A stretch of 64,000 nt of DNA from Cryptomeria japonica (lineage: Eukaryota; Streptophyta; Pinopsida; Cupressales; Cupressaceae), in the NCBI RefSeq assembly GCF_030272615.1, contig NC_081415.1:416546757-416610756 (forward strand), written 5' to 3'. The translations under genes and the position numbers were made by a program. Shown here piece after piece: positions 1 to 12,400 of this stretch (position 1 is the first letter of the stretch; every line of letters starts with the position of its first letter). The notes under the pieces were generated by a model, which saw only the letters and a list, made by a program, of their open reading frames with translations, made no database searches and was not told the DNA's origin.

Positions 1-1086
1 AAAACTTTTCTTCAATAATAACCTTACTGTTATGCATAAATAGAATAGTGCAGTAACATAAAATAAAGTTAAAACAAACAGATAACAATCATACATGATT
101 CACTCCATAACACATATATTTTGGTTACGCAGAAACTCTTGGTTAGAGAGAAAAATTGCGGTGGGGATGGTACCCACAACTTCACTACTGCAATAATAAA
201 GATTGTTCGGTTAGAGCTACATTTAGCTATTTCTGATAGCTTACCCTGTTAGGAGTATCAAGATCTATTAGATCTACCTTACTAAAGGATTTTACAACAC
301 TATATAAATGCTGCACCTGGTTAGAGGATTTACAATTTATAGACTTGGTTAGAGTCTTTTACTCTGTTAAAGGTTTCTCTTACAACTTCACAATTTTACA
401 ATAAAATCATTACAAATATCTGCAACTTTACATCTGAAATGCTATAGCAGATTCTATGTGCTCAGAATAAGATTACCTAGCTTGTAGCATACCTCGGTAA
501 CCCATATTGTAACTCGGTAAACCCTTCTGTTTACTCTGTTCTTCGACTGTTCACTGATAACCTTCTTGGTGACCTCTCTATGTCTCTGTAACAATCTTCC
601 TTCATGCATACACATATATCTCACATCTGTCTTTTTTTAACCCTAAAATCATGCTGTATAAATAGATCTCTTACAGCGGTGATCTAATTCATTGCTTCGA
701 TCTTACAAAAAGATTCTTCGAATGAATAACTAAACAAAATATTTCATTGGTCAGATTGACCTTGTAATCATACACAATCTCCTAGTGCAATTTCCAATGT
801 AAAACGGTTAGATGTGCCTCGATCTTGTAACACGTTTTCATGTGCATGACCAGGTTCAATGTATCTGGTAAAACGTTTCACTCGGTGAATATCAACTCGG
901 TGAGTTAACTTTACTGCTCGGTAGCCATGAAACATTACTCGGTGAATACTGCGTTCTGTGACTGCTTTCTTTTGTAACCGACTAGACTGTTCATACCGAC
1001 TTCTTTGTGTGTACCGACTACATGATTCGGTAATACTAACCGACTAGAATATATAGTATGACTTTGGATATGAAACTAATGGCAAT
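1..1086. other. Non-coding retroelement-like sequence, left edge
   Basis: No credible coding region is visible. The stretch is AT-rich and contains a scattered short motif, CTCGGTAA or CTCGGTGA, about seven times between roughly 500 and 960, plus repeated GGTTAGAG words between 140 and 360. This is the texture of an old LTR or untranslated retroelement region, but no ends, primer-binding site or target duplication could be identified. It abuts the broken ORF family copy that starts near 1087. Confidence 0.35.
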
Positions 1087-2772
1087 TTGATAAGTAGTAA
1101 CAAAATCTTGATTCCCACAGTGAGACTATGGGAGGATGTTGACAAGCCCAAGGTGAAGGAGAAGTTCGACTTGATAAAGGGAAGGGCGCTCCAAAGAGGC
1201 CAAGGACGACAAGGAAGAAGGATGTTCAAAAGGAAGCCCAACAGGAAGTCCATGAAGAAGTTCAGTAGCAAATTCAGCAGGAAGAACCACCACAGAAATG
1301 AGCGAGGGTGGAAAGTATGCAGTTTCCAGCTAGTTCTTCCAGCGTGCAAGAGGTAGAAATGTTTTCGCAAGAAAATCCAGTCAGTCCACCTTCAGGCAAC
1401 ATCCTTGACAGTGCTCCAGCACAAGATATTCTTAGCGTCAGTGCTTCACATAGAGCAAATCAGCCAAGAAGTCAAAGATAGGAAATTCCAACTCATCAAG
1501 AAGAAACTCACCAGGATAGTTTCATGGAAGCCATCCTTGGCGAGATGGAGGAAGTATCACAAGAGCAAGAGCAGGTGGAAATCCATAGTCACTCCATTCC
1601 CGCTCCCGATTGGCTGATGGATAGATTAAGAAAGGAGCTGGAAAAGGAAATTGATCTAGCATGGGAGTTAGAAGAGTTGTTAAAAAGAATGGACCAGTCG
1701 ACAGAGAAGAAGGCTCCTTGGAAATTCTCCAAGGTTGTGAGGGATGAATTTGGATCTCGAACCTCGCATATAGCTGAGTCTGCAGTAGATAAAAATAGGA
1801 TTAAAATTATGCACAAAAGATTAGGTGATTAGTCAGATTGATCTAGGGCGTGCTTCCACCGGGTAGGTAATTGAAGGCTTCGAAGGATCTTCCTTGGCCA
1901 TGACAGAAAAGATGTAGAAAACAAAGGCAAAATGTAAAAGGCTGAAGGAATAAAATAGGGCCTTATGTGAATACATTTGAAGTCTCAAACGACTGCTCAG
2001 AGAAGCAGATCCCTCATTCGTTCCTCCTTCCTCTCTCCCTAAGGAAGTCGTTGACGACACAAAAGTAATCAGAGTGATGGCCCAAAGTTCCAGGGAATGG
2101 GTGGAAGACGTGTTTACTACGGCTGGAAAATTCATTGAAGGTTTGACTCAGCTTCATACCAGATTTGTAGCCCTTCTAAACAAATTGGAGATAGCGGAAG
2201 GTTTGTGGGAAGATGTCAACATTTATCAGGACTTAACCATTCTGCGACTCAGGGCTATAATGAAGATTCCGAAGCAAACACTGATTGATGGAAAAGTAAT
2301 CCAAGAGAATGAAATTTATGGCTTTTCTCGATGGTTTTGCGCCGTTTGCTCAGGAAAGATTACTTTTGAAAAGTTTAGCATGGAGTCTTTACCTTTGAAA
2401 GACTCAATTAGAAGGGTGCAGGAGGAAGTGATCAATGTGATTGAAGCACTGTTCACAAAGAGGCTAATGGCGAACTCCTTGAAATCCCAGCTACATGAGT
2501 TCTTCTTCGTAGGATCCTTTTCTAATTAACATTTTCAGAATGTTTCCTCATTTTCCAACATAATGAAGAAGGCACATGAAATGATTGTGGAATGGGAAAG
2601 CTTCTTTTCCAAGAGCGAGGAAGAAATTACCTTGATGGAGTTTGACATCGAAAGCGTGCCAAGTGTCTCCGTAGGAGAGTTGGAGGCCGTCGTCAGTAAA
2701 TTCATTGCGTATGCAATTCATGAGAGGGATAATGGTCGTCCATTCTTGGACGAGAATCTTCTAATTGAATAG
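1087..2772 (+). pseudogene. Broken copy (W) of a conifer transposon ORF family
   Basis: The region encodes disconnected pieces of the protein family that is intact at 9722-12961 on the other strand. Recognisable blocks are at 1524-1832 (a PDWLMDRL motif, an acidic helix, then an RDEFGSR motif matching PDWLKERL and RDETGSR of the intact copy), 2074-2529 (SREWVEDVF through a Trp/Cys-rich block) and 2563-2772 (a helix ending FIAYAIHERDNGRPFLDENLL, like FIAYAKKEHWKGNKILDERLL). The pieces lie in different frames and are separated by stops, so this is a decayed pseudogene. The N-terminal half is missing. The family is restricted to transposon-like ORFs as far as I can tell; I do not know its biochemical function. 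Confidence 0.7.
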
Positions 2773-3412
2773 TGGCGGCGCATTTACTGCTAGAATATTT
2801 TGACTTAGTGGCGGCCCGGTCAATGCATGTTGAATGCATGTAGTATCTTTTTGCATGCAGCCGCCGTATTAATGATTTTATGACAGATTCCTTTTGGATG
2901 CCACCGTCGCATGAAGAATGATGGGCATGTATGGTTGCATGAGGAATATCCATGGTATTTTGGGCAAATTGGATGTAATGGGGTGCTTTTAATTCACAAA
3001 TGGATGCCATTTTTGGGTTTATTTTAATTTATTGCATAAGTGATCCCGTCTCCTTGTTCGTAGAATTAGATTAGTCTTAGCCTAGTTTTCTAAACCCTTC
3101 ACTCATTTACTTTCCACATATTTTAAACCCAAAAAATCCAAAAAATAAAGCTTTCATTGCAAATCATTCGCGTAGAAATTCTTGAGCCCACAAGTTTGTT
3201 AACTTCTTCTGTGAGCATACGTAAGGCCCCTTGGGTTAATAGCAAATCCATCAACTAACTGAGTCATGTCCACGCGCAAAAGGAACCTTGAGATTAGCGG
3301 GTGTTCTTTCTTTGCAATCTTAGCATACGGTCTGATTTTAAACAAGAGAGAGTGAAGTGACCGTTGGAAACTTTATTTAGTGTTCGGCGTAGTCCTAAAA
3401 AACACGTCAACA
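2773..3412 (+). mobile_element. 3' terminal segment of element W
   Basis: Non-coding tail that follows the W ORF, corresponding to the tails after the ORFs of elements X and Y. It contains a block (CGTAAGGCCCCTTG, then AGCAAATC) that is also found in the X and Y tails, and it finishes at 3412 with ACACGTCAACA, the same terminus in reverse as TGTTGACGTG at 8670. The bases after it, CTACT, would be the target duplication; the partner at the left end of W is not visible because W is truncated there. Confidence 0.6.
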
Positions 3413-3592
3413 CTACTCAAAGCCGATAACAATTAATATATAGTCGGATAAACCATATTAGCAAAACTTAAGAGTAGGCATTGTACACTAACTACATCAT
3501 GCCCCCCAAAAGAAAAAATTATCTTCTAGCTGACAATGAAAACAAGTAAACATCAAGTAACATTAGGGAAGATTGTCCAATTTGATGATGAT
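3413..3592 (-). mobile_element. Fragment of decayed LTR element with polypurine tract
   Basis: On the minus strand, positions 3511-3501 read TTTTGGGGGGC followed by ATGATGTAG. This resembles the polypurine tract next to the 3' LTR of element Z at 44461-44475 (TTTTTGGGGGGGATGA). An LTR would then begin near 3495 and run left into the W insertion. The same old element probably supplies the gag-like remnant to the right of the solo LTR at 5134-5446. Confidence 0.4.
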
Positions 3593-5133
3593 TGTAATGT
3601 CCCCTACTAGACATAGGCCTGTTTATTAATAATTAATCCTATATTGGATGAGTGTATTCTTGGAAAGGTAACCTTTACCTAAAAGGAAAGGCAAGCACCT
3701 ACATACATGTTCAATTATAATTAGACTTGTAATTAGACTTAATTCATTTTAATGCAAAAATAGATAGAAATTGGTATATGAGACATGAGAGGGGTTGCAC
3801 GGGTCCGTTGCCTACCAAGCCCGAGGAATGTTTGCTTCTAACCTCCTTGCTAGATTTGGCGGCCCATGTTGCTTGCCCTTCAAGCCCATTACCCATACAC
3901 GCAACATCTTTTGAGTTCGGCGTGGGGAGTGCATATCTGGTTCCTTGACTCCAAGGGTCCTTATGACCACTTGTGAGCCCCTCGTCACCACTGGATTACA
4001 CCTCAAATCTCTTCCCACAAGATGTAGCAAACAGATTGAACCGCTTCTACAAGTGCATACATCTCATATGGAATAAATCTAAATTAATAATGGTACTGTA
4101 TTTACAAACATATCCAGTTTGGAATCGATTATAACGAATATTTACTTATAGATATGTATCATATAACTTATCATATAAGGCTGCTGTGTACCTCAATCTC
4201 TGCTTCTGCAGACTTAATTAATATGATTGGTGTTGATGCTAGGTTGCTGGTATAAGTGATGTTACATACCTGGCTGTATGTTGCTTGCAACTATAAATCA
4301 ATTTCACTGAATGCTTGAGAGCCAGACTTATCACTGCCCTTTCTTCTAGTTGGAATGATTGTCTTATATACTACTCAATGGCAATGAAAGTCATGTTGCA
4401 AAAGGCATGACTCTTCGCTGTTCATAACTGCCACTTTCCTTGCACCCTTTCACATCTATTAGCCACCAATTATTCTCTTAATTAATTCGCTGTCACATGA
4501 TAATAAACTGTGCATTCCAGGTATTGATTAGATTACAAATTAATTGAATTATCATTTATATTATTTACTGTTTGGTGTTTGTCTTAGACAGCAATTTCGA
4601 TCTCTATATATATTTATTTTATGCTCCCTTGGGTCTGCTAATGCGTATTCTCATTTCACAATAAATTAATATATTATCTTAGAATTCAGACTGTTGTGCG
4701 AATGATTGTAACCTTGCTTGTATTATTCTTCTTCTTGCTGATCGATATTATTCTAAACGTGATGCCATATCCCTCCCCTCCGTGTCCTTCTACCAAGAAC
4801 AAGGATGTTGTTGCCTGTAACTTAATAACAGTTGGAAGAGCGCAACTCTGCCCTTTGAAAGGGACACAACCTTTCACAATCAGATCTGCACTTCTGATTC
4901 CCAAATTCTCCCCCTCAAATGATGTTCTCCTCTCCCTTTTATATCTCATGTTTGAGGGAGTCGCAACTTTTCATTCCATCTCTTTTGACCATTCATTAAC
5001 TTAATTAAATTTTAATTATATTTAATTATATTCTTATATATTTTAATTTTTAGTTCTATTTTTTATTCTTTTGAGTTATAATTTTATTATTATTATTTAC
5101 CATTAAATTCTATTCCAAAGTGGGGACATTACA
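3593..5133 (-). repeat. Solo LTR, 1541 bp, TGTAATGTCCCC family
   Basis: The segment starts TGTAATGTCCCC and ends GGGGACATTACA and is flanked on both sides by the 5-bp duplication ATGAT (3588-3592 and 5134-5138). On the minus strand its first 200 bases closely resemble the LTR at 31667-32576, including the phrase CTCCCTCAAACATGAGATATAAAAGGGAG that holds a TATA box (+ coordinates about 4930-4960). That LTR is followed by a primer-binding site, which sets the orientation here as minus. No internal retroelement genes are present, so this is a solo LTR left by LTR-LTR recombination. Confidence 0.9.
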
Positions 5134-5912
5134 ATGATATTGTAGGCGAAACGTATTTGCAAACTTTGAAGCATAGTTCAGAAACTTGTACTTGGAGAGT
5201 ACTAGGCGAATCAAATCACTACGGTGGGCGTTTGAGGTTGCACTATTTTTGATTTCAACCTCCTCTTTGATTTTGATAACTACTTGGAGATGCATTTTGT
5301 GGCTTTGGTGGAGTGGACTTCTCTCCTTGTGTAAAGAGTACTTGTGTACTCCTGGTCTTCAAATTACAGGGGCACTCTTTTGTTGAGTGGCCCAGGACGT
5401 TCACAAAATAGCTTCTTTGGATAATTGGTTTTAGCATATCCATCACATTTAGGTTGTGTGCACCAGAGTTCTTTGCTCTCCTTACTATTATTCTCTTTTT
5501 CTGCCGTTAGTTCTTTCATCATTCAGAACACGTCTCTCTGAACTGCTTGTATTGTCCTTGATTCACTCTCGCTACAATCTTCCAAGTAAACAAAGACACA
5601 AGGATCTATGAATGGTCTCGATGCTTCATTTATCGAGCAACTGGAACATTACACAACCAACTAGGAAACACAAGCCAGTCTCACAAACCTTATCTTTTCT
5701 TGAATGCCATTTTTCACACTTCCTCCTTAACTCGTTGATACAAAAGCTCAAAATTCAGCTTGGTGAAGTATTATTATTATATTATATTATATTTTACTTA
5801 TTTTTTTTGTTTTGTTAAATTTTGTTAAGATTATGGTGCATTTGCAAGGTAAGGTGTGGGGCATGTGCATGTTTTATGTAGTTTGTGTATGCTGTTGTGC
5901 ATGCATGTATAG
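5134..5912 (-). pseudogene. Probable Gag zinc-knuckle remnant
   Basis: The minus-strand frame at 5446-5255 contains GHSTKECPCNLK, which resembles the second half of a retroviral-type zinc knuckle followed by a polar, Pro/Gln-rich stretch. A second frame at 5295-5110 continues as unrelated-looking residues. The sequence is short, lacks a full CX2CX4HX4C motif and is interrupted, so the assignment is weak. The rest, 5450-5912, shows no feature except an ATT repeat near 5772-5792. It lies just upstream of the first readable PUS10 exons. Confidence 0.35.
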
Positions 5913-6470
5913 ACGCTATTAAAGATCTGGCTGAAGCAAATTTTCATAGTACTGGTTTTTGATTTCAAAATTGATGTCTTTTGCTTGATTAGGAAGCAAT
6001 TATTTACCTGAATGATTCATGTGCAGGGGAAAATAATAGCTTTCATAATGCTGCCAATGCAGCAATACATGCTGCAAGGGAAACGGTTAATGGGGGTGGA
6101 TATTCTGCAGCAGTTCAACGCATTCTTAATTCCATGTCAGACGATGACTTTGCTAAGAAATACAAATTTCCACCAACAAAGGTAACTGAGGTTATACAGA
6201 ATATTAGGCCATCACTGAACTTGGCTCTTTAATTTATCTCTGTGGTTGTTGCCACCCCTGTGCTTATTAATATTTAAGCTGTGCTGAGATCAGTATGATT
6301 TCAACTCTAGGTATTTAGAACTTTGTATGTAATTCTCTTTTTCATTTTTTGGAAATCCATCTGTTGCATTCTCTATTAATGAATGGTACTTGATGCAGCT
6401 TTCTGAACCATGCAAATGTGAAGTCATCTGCCATCGATCGTCCATCTATATTGGTGGGAGATATCTTAAG
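5913..6470 (+). CDS. PUS10: PUS10 exons: 5913-5954 (tentative), 6027-6181, 6399-6470
   Basis: Exon 6027-6181 follows a TGTGCAG acceptor and ends AAG before GTAACT. Exon 6399-6470 follows GATGCAG, ends AAG before GTGTGT, and encodes the conserved SEPCKCEV and YIGGRYLK blocks. The short exon 5913-5954 is a guess: it follows ATGTATAG, precedes GTTTTTG, and its split glycine codon joins in phase to the next exon across a 72-bp intron. An alternative is an acceptor at 5991-5992, which would lengthen the second exon in frame from 5993. The region is acidic and poorly conserved in the family, so homology cannot decide. Confidence 0.75.
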
Positions 6471-9400
6471 GTGTGTATAATACAATAGATTTTGCTTAGA
6501 ATTTCATAACTTGCAGGATACCATGCTAAAAAGAATGGCAGTCTGTATATATTGTTCCATTTTGTGACTAGATTGATAGACAAATACTTGACACCATTTC
6601 AATTCACTTACGAACTATACTGTAATTGATACTATCCTTTCTTCCCCACTTATGTTTTGAGGCACTCTTATCATATTTACTCTGCTGCAATTTAAATTAA
6701 GGGAATATGATTTATTGTGTTATTTTATACAACTATATAGGCATAGGTAAGTATCAAGGATGGATGAACTAGTGTTTGGTTGCTTCCTCAATTAAGTGTG
6801 CAAATTTTGTTTTAAAGTTCATTCTATAATCTTTTTATATTAAAGTGTTTAGGAGCGTATAGTTAAGTCCCCTACTAGTCTTTATTCTATGTTATTGTAT
6901 ATGCCTTGATGGGACCTTGCACTTATCCTGGATGGGTCTTGGTTTGGGTCTGGGGCTAGGTATGTCTTGGGTCTACTTGGAGTGTGTTGATGTGTTTTTT
7001 ATGCACAAAACATTTCAGAATAAAATACCAAGGTAATTTACCCTCTCTTGAACAAAATCACCTCAGATACTAAGAATGAGATCAACTAAAATGATTCCAA
7101 GGTTTCTACATGTCAGGTCTTGACGAGTGGGTAACTCAATGGTCGATGTGAATTGCTGTGTTCACTTGGGGACTTACGCAAATGTTTGTATTATCATGAA
7201 TGATGCGGAATAGGTGTGCTGACAACTTAAGATTTATCAATATGGCTGTGGATTTATTTCTTACTTAAAAAAAGGACAAAAGGAATAGGGTTCAAGAAGT
7301 CTATTCTAAGTCTAGGAATGTAGGAAATGAAGAATGGATCTAGTGGAATCAAACCAGGCAAGGTCTCACAATCAGGTATTGACACAAGCTTAGTGCAATC
7401 GTCTAAGGTATACTTAAGGATTTTCAGGCTATCACCATCAAACGTTGACACCATCCAAGTTGATGCTTGTCAAGGGATGCGTAATAGTTGAAGTTAAGCT
7501 TACTTAAAATTCTAGTTGACCACACAAGGCGCACTTACTAGCGGCAAGAGGCTAGTGGTATGGATTAAGGATTCCACACAAATGAATTCAACAAATCTTA
7601 CACTCAATCTAACATACATGAAAATAAATTCTAATCTAAATTCTAATCTAACTTGGAGGAATTGAGAACCATGAATGCAAATACAACACTTGAAGAGCGA
7701 AATCACCAACAATTGAACAATGATTATGATTCAAATAGCTGCAGCATATACCAACAATTTTACAAAAACTCTCTTACAAATGAGAGACAAGGAGGCATAT
7801 ATAGAGAGTCTTACAAAATGGATGGCCAAGATTGATCTAAGATCAATGGTCGAGATCATGCCAACAAAATCCTAGAATTGCCCTAATTAGGGTTACATAA
7901 AAAATGGTGCCACCAACATATGGCCCAATGAAAAGATACCTAGTCATCAAATAGGGAATCTTCTAGAAGATCCCTCCCTGCATCTCTCTCTCTCCTAGCA
8001 TACTCCAAGAATCTAGCCAATACTGAATCTAACTCCTCCATCATGCTAGGCAAGGTATCCTGCTGTAAATCAATCACGTCCAGTGAATCCGAGCAAGCAT
8101 TCAAACTATTCTCCCATTCTAGCATGAGCTTCTTCGAACTATGAACGTGAATCAACAAAGAGACCAAGTCATCTATCTTACTCTTCTTCAAAGAGTCCAA
8201 CTGGCAAAAATACATAAATTTCATCTTGTCTCTTAATTCGGCTAAGTGTAAACCACTAGCATCACTAACATCAAGACCCAATAATTCCTCAATCGAGGCA
8301 AGGATCTTCATTTGAATGTCCTGAATTAATCCTTCCATCTCCATACAACTCGACTGGGCGTTCTTATAAGTTGATTTCTTCACGGTTAATGAACAATACC
8401 AGCCATGGAAATCATATTTGTGCCCACTGTGCACAATTTTCTCGTTGACCAAGGTGGAATTAGGAACCTTCTTCAAAGCCTGGAGGCGTGGAATAGTCGT
8501 GTCTTGGATAGGCCGGAATTCTTCCCAAACTCCCTCCAAATATTGGATTCTGAATACGAGCCCTGTTGTCCTATCATATGCATGGACAAACTGAGTAAGG
8601 AAATCATCTGCTTGCTTTCTTGCGCTCTCAATCCACTTTTCTACCTCCGAGAGTGTACCTCTCGCTACCTGTTGACGTGTATTTTATACACCATCATACA
8701 TAGAATAAAATACCAATAGGCATCTTATCCTCTCTTGAGAAAAAGCCTCTAACTGCTGAAGATTCGCATAAAGGATCAGTTAGGAAGACTCCAAGGTTCT
8801 GGTTAGTAGGGTCTCTACGTGTGGACAAGCTTCCAGCGGTATGATGTGATTTGCTGTTTCCTTCAAGGGGTCTTACGCGTTCCGAAAGCTCAAGATTTTA
8901 CTAAACTAAAGAAACTATTCAAAAATAACAAAAGAGTAGGGTTTGAAAGAGGTCTAATCTAGTCTAACCCTAAGAATGACTTCGTGTAGACAAGACTTGG
9001 CAAGATTCAACCAATTTCAATTTTGCCATAAGATAACAACTCTATTGAAATTGATGCGATCTTCTAAGGTAACAAAATGATATTCAATGCATCAAAGATC
9101 AAAGACACTACCACGAAGGTACATATCCAAAATACAATAATGATTGAAGATTAAGGGACTCAAAGTATTCTCCAGTCGACCACGCAAGGCGTTCCTACAA
9201 TCAGCAAGAAGCTAGTGGTATGGAAAGCGAATCCTACCAAAGATCAAGTCTCACACTATGTCCTTCAAATTAACACACTACTTTGATTGAGCATGATTCA
9301 AGTAGATTAAACAACCATGAAGATAACCAAGAAAGTTGCAACAAAACACCATAACTTCAATATTTTATTGATTTCCAAGTCATCATGTACAACAATTGCT

Positions 9401-12400
9401 TGAATTCCTCTCTTCAAAACTCAATCTTGCTACAAAATAAAATTGCTTCTAACTCTAATCTCTCTAATACAATAAACTCTCTGATATCTAACCATTACCA
9501 AATGAAATGAAAAATGGGGGTATAAATAGCATCCCCAATTACAATGAAAGGTCCAGATCGAAAGTAGATCAACGGTCAAGATCATGACACCTAAACCCTA
9601 ATTAGGGTTTGTTACAAATGGCCTCCTTTTTACTGAACAATACTAAATACATAGCCAAATATTAAATTTGGCACAAAAATCTAGGAGACATAAACCAATG
9701 ACAAATAAGATGCCATGTCATCTATAACAACCTTTCATCTAGAATCTTATTCCCTTTCCAATGTTCTTTTTTGGCATATGCAATGAATCTTGTCACGATT
9801 CCTTCGATTTCTGCAATTGGAATCTCGGGAAGATTCTTCATACTCTCTTCGAAGTGGATGACCTGATCGAATGCATCTAGAAGAGCTGCGTCCCAAGTAG
9901 ATTCAAGTTCCTTTGTTCTTTCAATCAGGAGCATGGTGGCAAACATTTGATCATATTGCTCATCTGTAACATTTGCGTCTTTGCAAAAGATGACCTTGAT
10001 TCTATCCTCTAATTCCTGCATATCCACATCTGTCTCGACCTCGATCCTTTTGCCAAGAATGGTACGAAGTACCTCAAATACTCTGTCCTGGATCGGATTG
10101 ATCACCTCCTCAACTTGGCCACATCTAACACTGATGTCCTTGAAGAAAACACTCTTCATATGGAGTAAGGTTGACCACTGAAACAAACTGTGAGATTCTC
10201 CATCCAAGATCTTCTCTTGCGCTAAAACTTTCCTTGATGTGTGTCTAATTACCTTCAAGACAGGAATGATGACATCTTTGGTATGGTCAAATGCAGCCAC
10301 TGTTATCATCAAATTGTGGATTATCTCAAGAACTTGGATAGCTTGATGAATAATCTTCATCATCCTTGTTACAAATTCTATGGCCACTGTATGAGATTTA
10401 TCCATCCAAGGACTTGTACGTTGGACCATGTTCCTGAATCTTTCTGCCTCATTGATTGATTGAAGTGGAAGTGCTTGCACTGGTGATCTAGTTGGATCCT
10501 GACGTCCCAAAGGTTCATTGATGTGACTGAAATATGTCCTCCATGCACCTCTCTCTCTCTCAAGCTTTCTATTCTTCTCCATTTCTTCTCTAAGCTTGTC
10601 TTTTAATGCTTCAAATGAGTCGGTAGCATCATCTAGTGTCTGCTCTGCTGTGGATGGTCCTAGCTCAAAAGTCTGTATATCATATTCCTCTGCTAGGATC
10701 TCACCTTCATATTTGTCTACTGCCGGTGTAGCTATCTGCAGTTTTCTGGATCCAGTTTCATCTCGAATCATCTTGGACATCTTGGTAGCCTTTCTTTTCT
10801 CTGTTACTTCGTGTGAACGTCCAACAAGGCTCTCTAAATCAATTGCACTGTCCTCGTCCTCTACTACGATCACCTTGGTTAATCTTTCCTTCAACCAATC
10901 TGGGATAATCGATCTTGTTTCTTGAACTTGAATCTCTTTGTGCACTATTTCTTCTTGTCTGGGAGGAGATGTCATCGCATTGTCCTCTTTATCTTCATCT
11001 AACTCATAGTCCTGGAGAGATCCATCTGGTGACCCTTGCTGTGCCTGTCCTTCTTCCTGCCTATCGTTCTGCACCATAGACTCCATGGATTCTTCCACTT
11101 GAATTGTTCTCCTCTCTGGTCTGGAAGATGTACCGGATGAACGATCTCGGTTGGCCTCTTGTTTCTTCTTGGAAGATTCTCTCTTTCCAGGTCTCTCTTT
11201 CCTCTTCGAACCTCTTGGATGGAGATTGCCCTCACTAGCACATCGAAGGTTACCTTCACCTGAATTTCTAGGATTAGGATTGCCTTCACTCACACTAGCT
11301 CCACCTTCGGCTGGTTTCTCTTCCAAAGTGAAAGTCATAGCTATACATTGCTCTCTCAACTTCTGATGTTGTATGTCAACCCATCTGCGAGTACAAGACA
11401 AGACTGGAGCCATTAAAGCATCTAAATCCACGACCTCGGGCTCATTCCAATCTAACCTTATTGATTTGCTTTCTCGATCATAGGATGACTGGATATGTCT
11501 GCCACTGTCCTGTGCTTGGTCGGCCACTCTGTAAATCCTGCATTTCCTGATGCAATCCAAAGGCAATCTAGAATGCATTTTTCGTTTCACTTCAAGATCA
11601 TCTAAGAGATTCATCATAAAATCTTCAATTTGGTACTCATGCTTAAATTTCCTACCGACTGTCTCCTCTAAATGTCCATGTGGATCAAAGCTTTCCCTCA
11701 AAGCAAAGGTTGAAAAAGAATACAAGGCTAACTCCTTCTCTGCGTCATCCATGGCTAAAGCATTAGGACATACCTCAATTGAATTGCCCAAAATGATAGG
11801 TACTGGAACTCCATTCCCATGTCTGTGTCTGAATGCCTTCGCATATGCTGCCAACTGTCTTGTTACTTCAAGTAACACAATTCTGTCTGTCGGATATCTC
11901 GGCAACATGTATGGAGGTAAAGGACATCCATGCACCCTAATATAAGTGAACTTGGGAAACTGAATGAACCAAGCACCGTACCTCTTTATGAATTCCTGTG
12001 CATCCTGAGATAACCTGTTGTGAATTCCACCTTGCAACGTCCTTGTGATGTGCATCGTGAAGGTATCATTAACTAGCTTGTAGTTGCTCCCTGGCAGATG
12101 ATGCAAGTAGGCATAGGAATCACAAGCTCTGACCTCGCCGGGTCCTCTTCCAATCACTCCTCTGTGAGGTAGTCCTGCGTATTCAACACTCCTGATCAAG
12201 GCATAGATGACGTATGAACTCATGTGGAAGGTCTTGGTAGCCTTGAGTCTTCTCAACTGTACGTCCAAGCAATGGCTAATTATCCTAGCCCAATGTATGG
12301 TACCTTTCCCTTGAACGATCACCTGGATGAAGTTGAACATCCACTTCTCAAAATAGAAGGCATGAGGGGCTCCTGTAACTCGGTTGAGCATAGTAATCAA

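Noticed and set aside
4696-5004. 102-codon frame with a hydrophobic N-terminus resembling a signal peptide
   Set aside because: It lies inside the solo LTR 3593-5133 on the antisense strand and is not conserved in the related LTR at 31667.
3593-5133. A DNA transposon or MITE with 12-bp inverted ends TGTAATGTCCCC/GGGGACATTACA
   Set aside because: The same ends occur on LTRs that have adjacent primer-binding sites or polypurine tracts (31667-32590, 53562, 44774), and the 5-bp duplication fits LTR integration.
5993-6026. Extended PUS10 exon using the acceptor at 5991-5992
   Set aside because: The extension is in frame, but it would leave a 37-bp intron after the tentative exon 5913-5954; the acceptor at 6025-6026 gives a normal 72-bp intron. 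It remains possible if 5913-5954 is not an exon.
8670-9721. A 1-kb LTR paired with another LTR at the right end of X
   Set aside because: The right 2.8 kb of X has no copy of this segment: neither the CGTAAGACCCCTTG block nor the ACGTCAACA terminus is found there.
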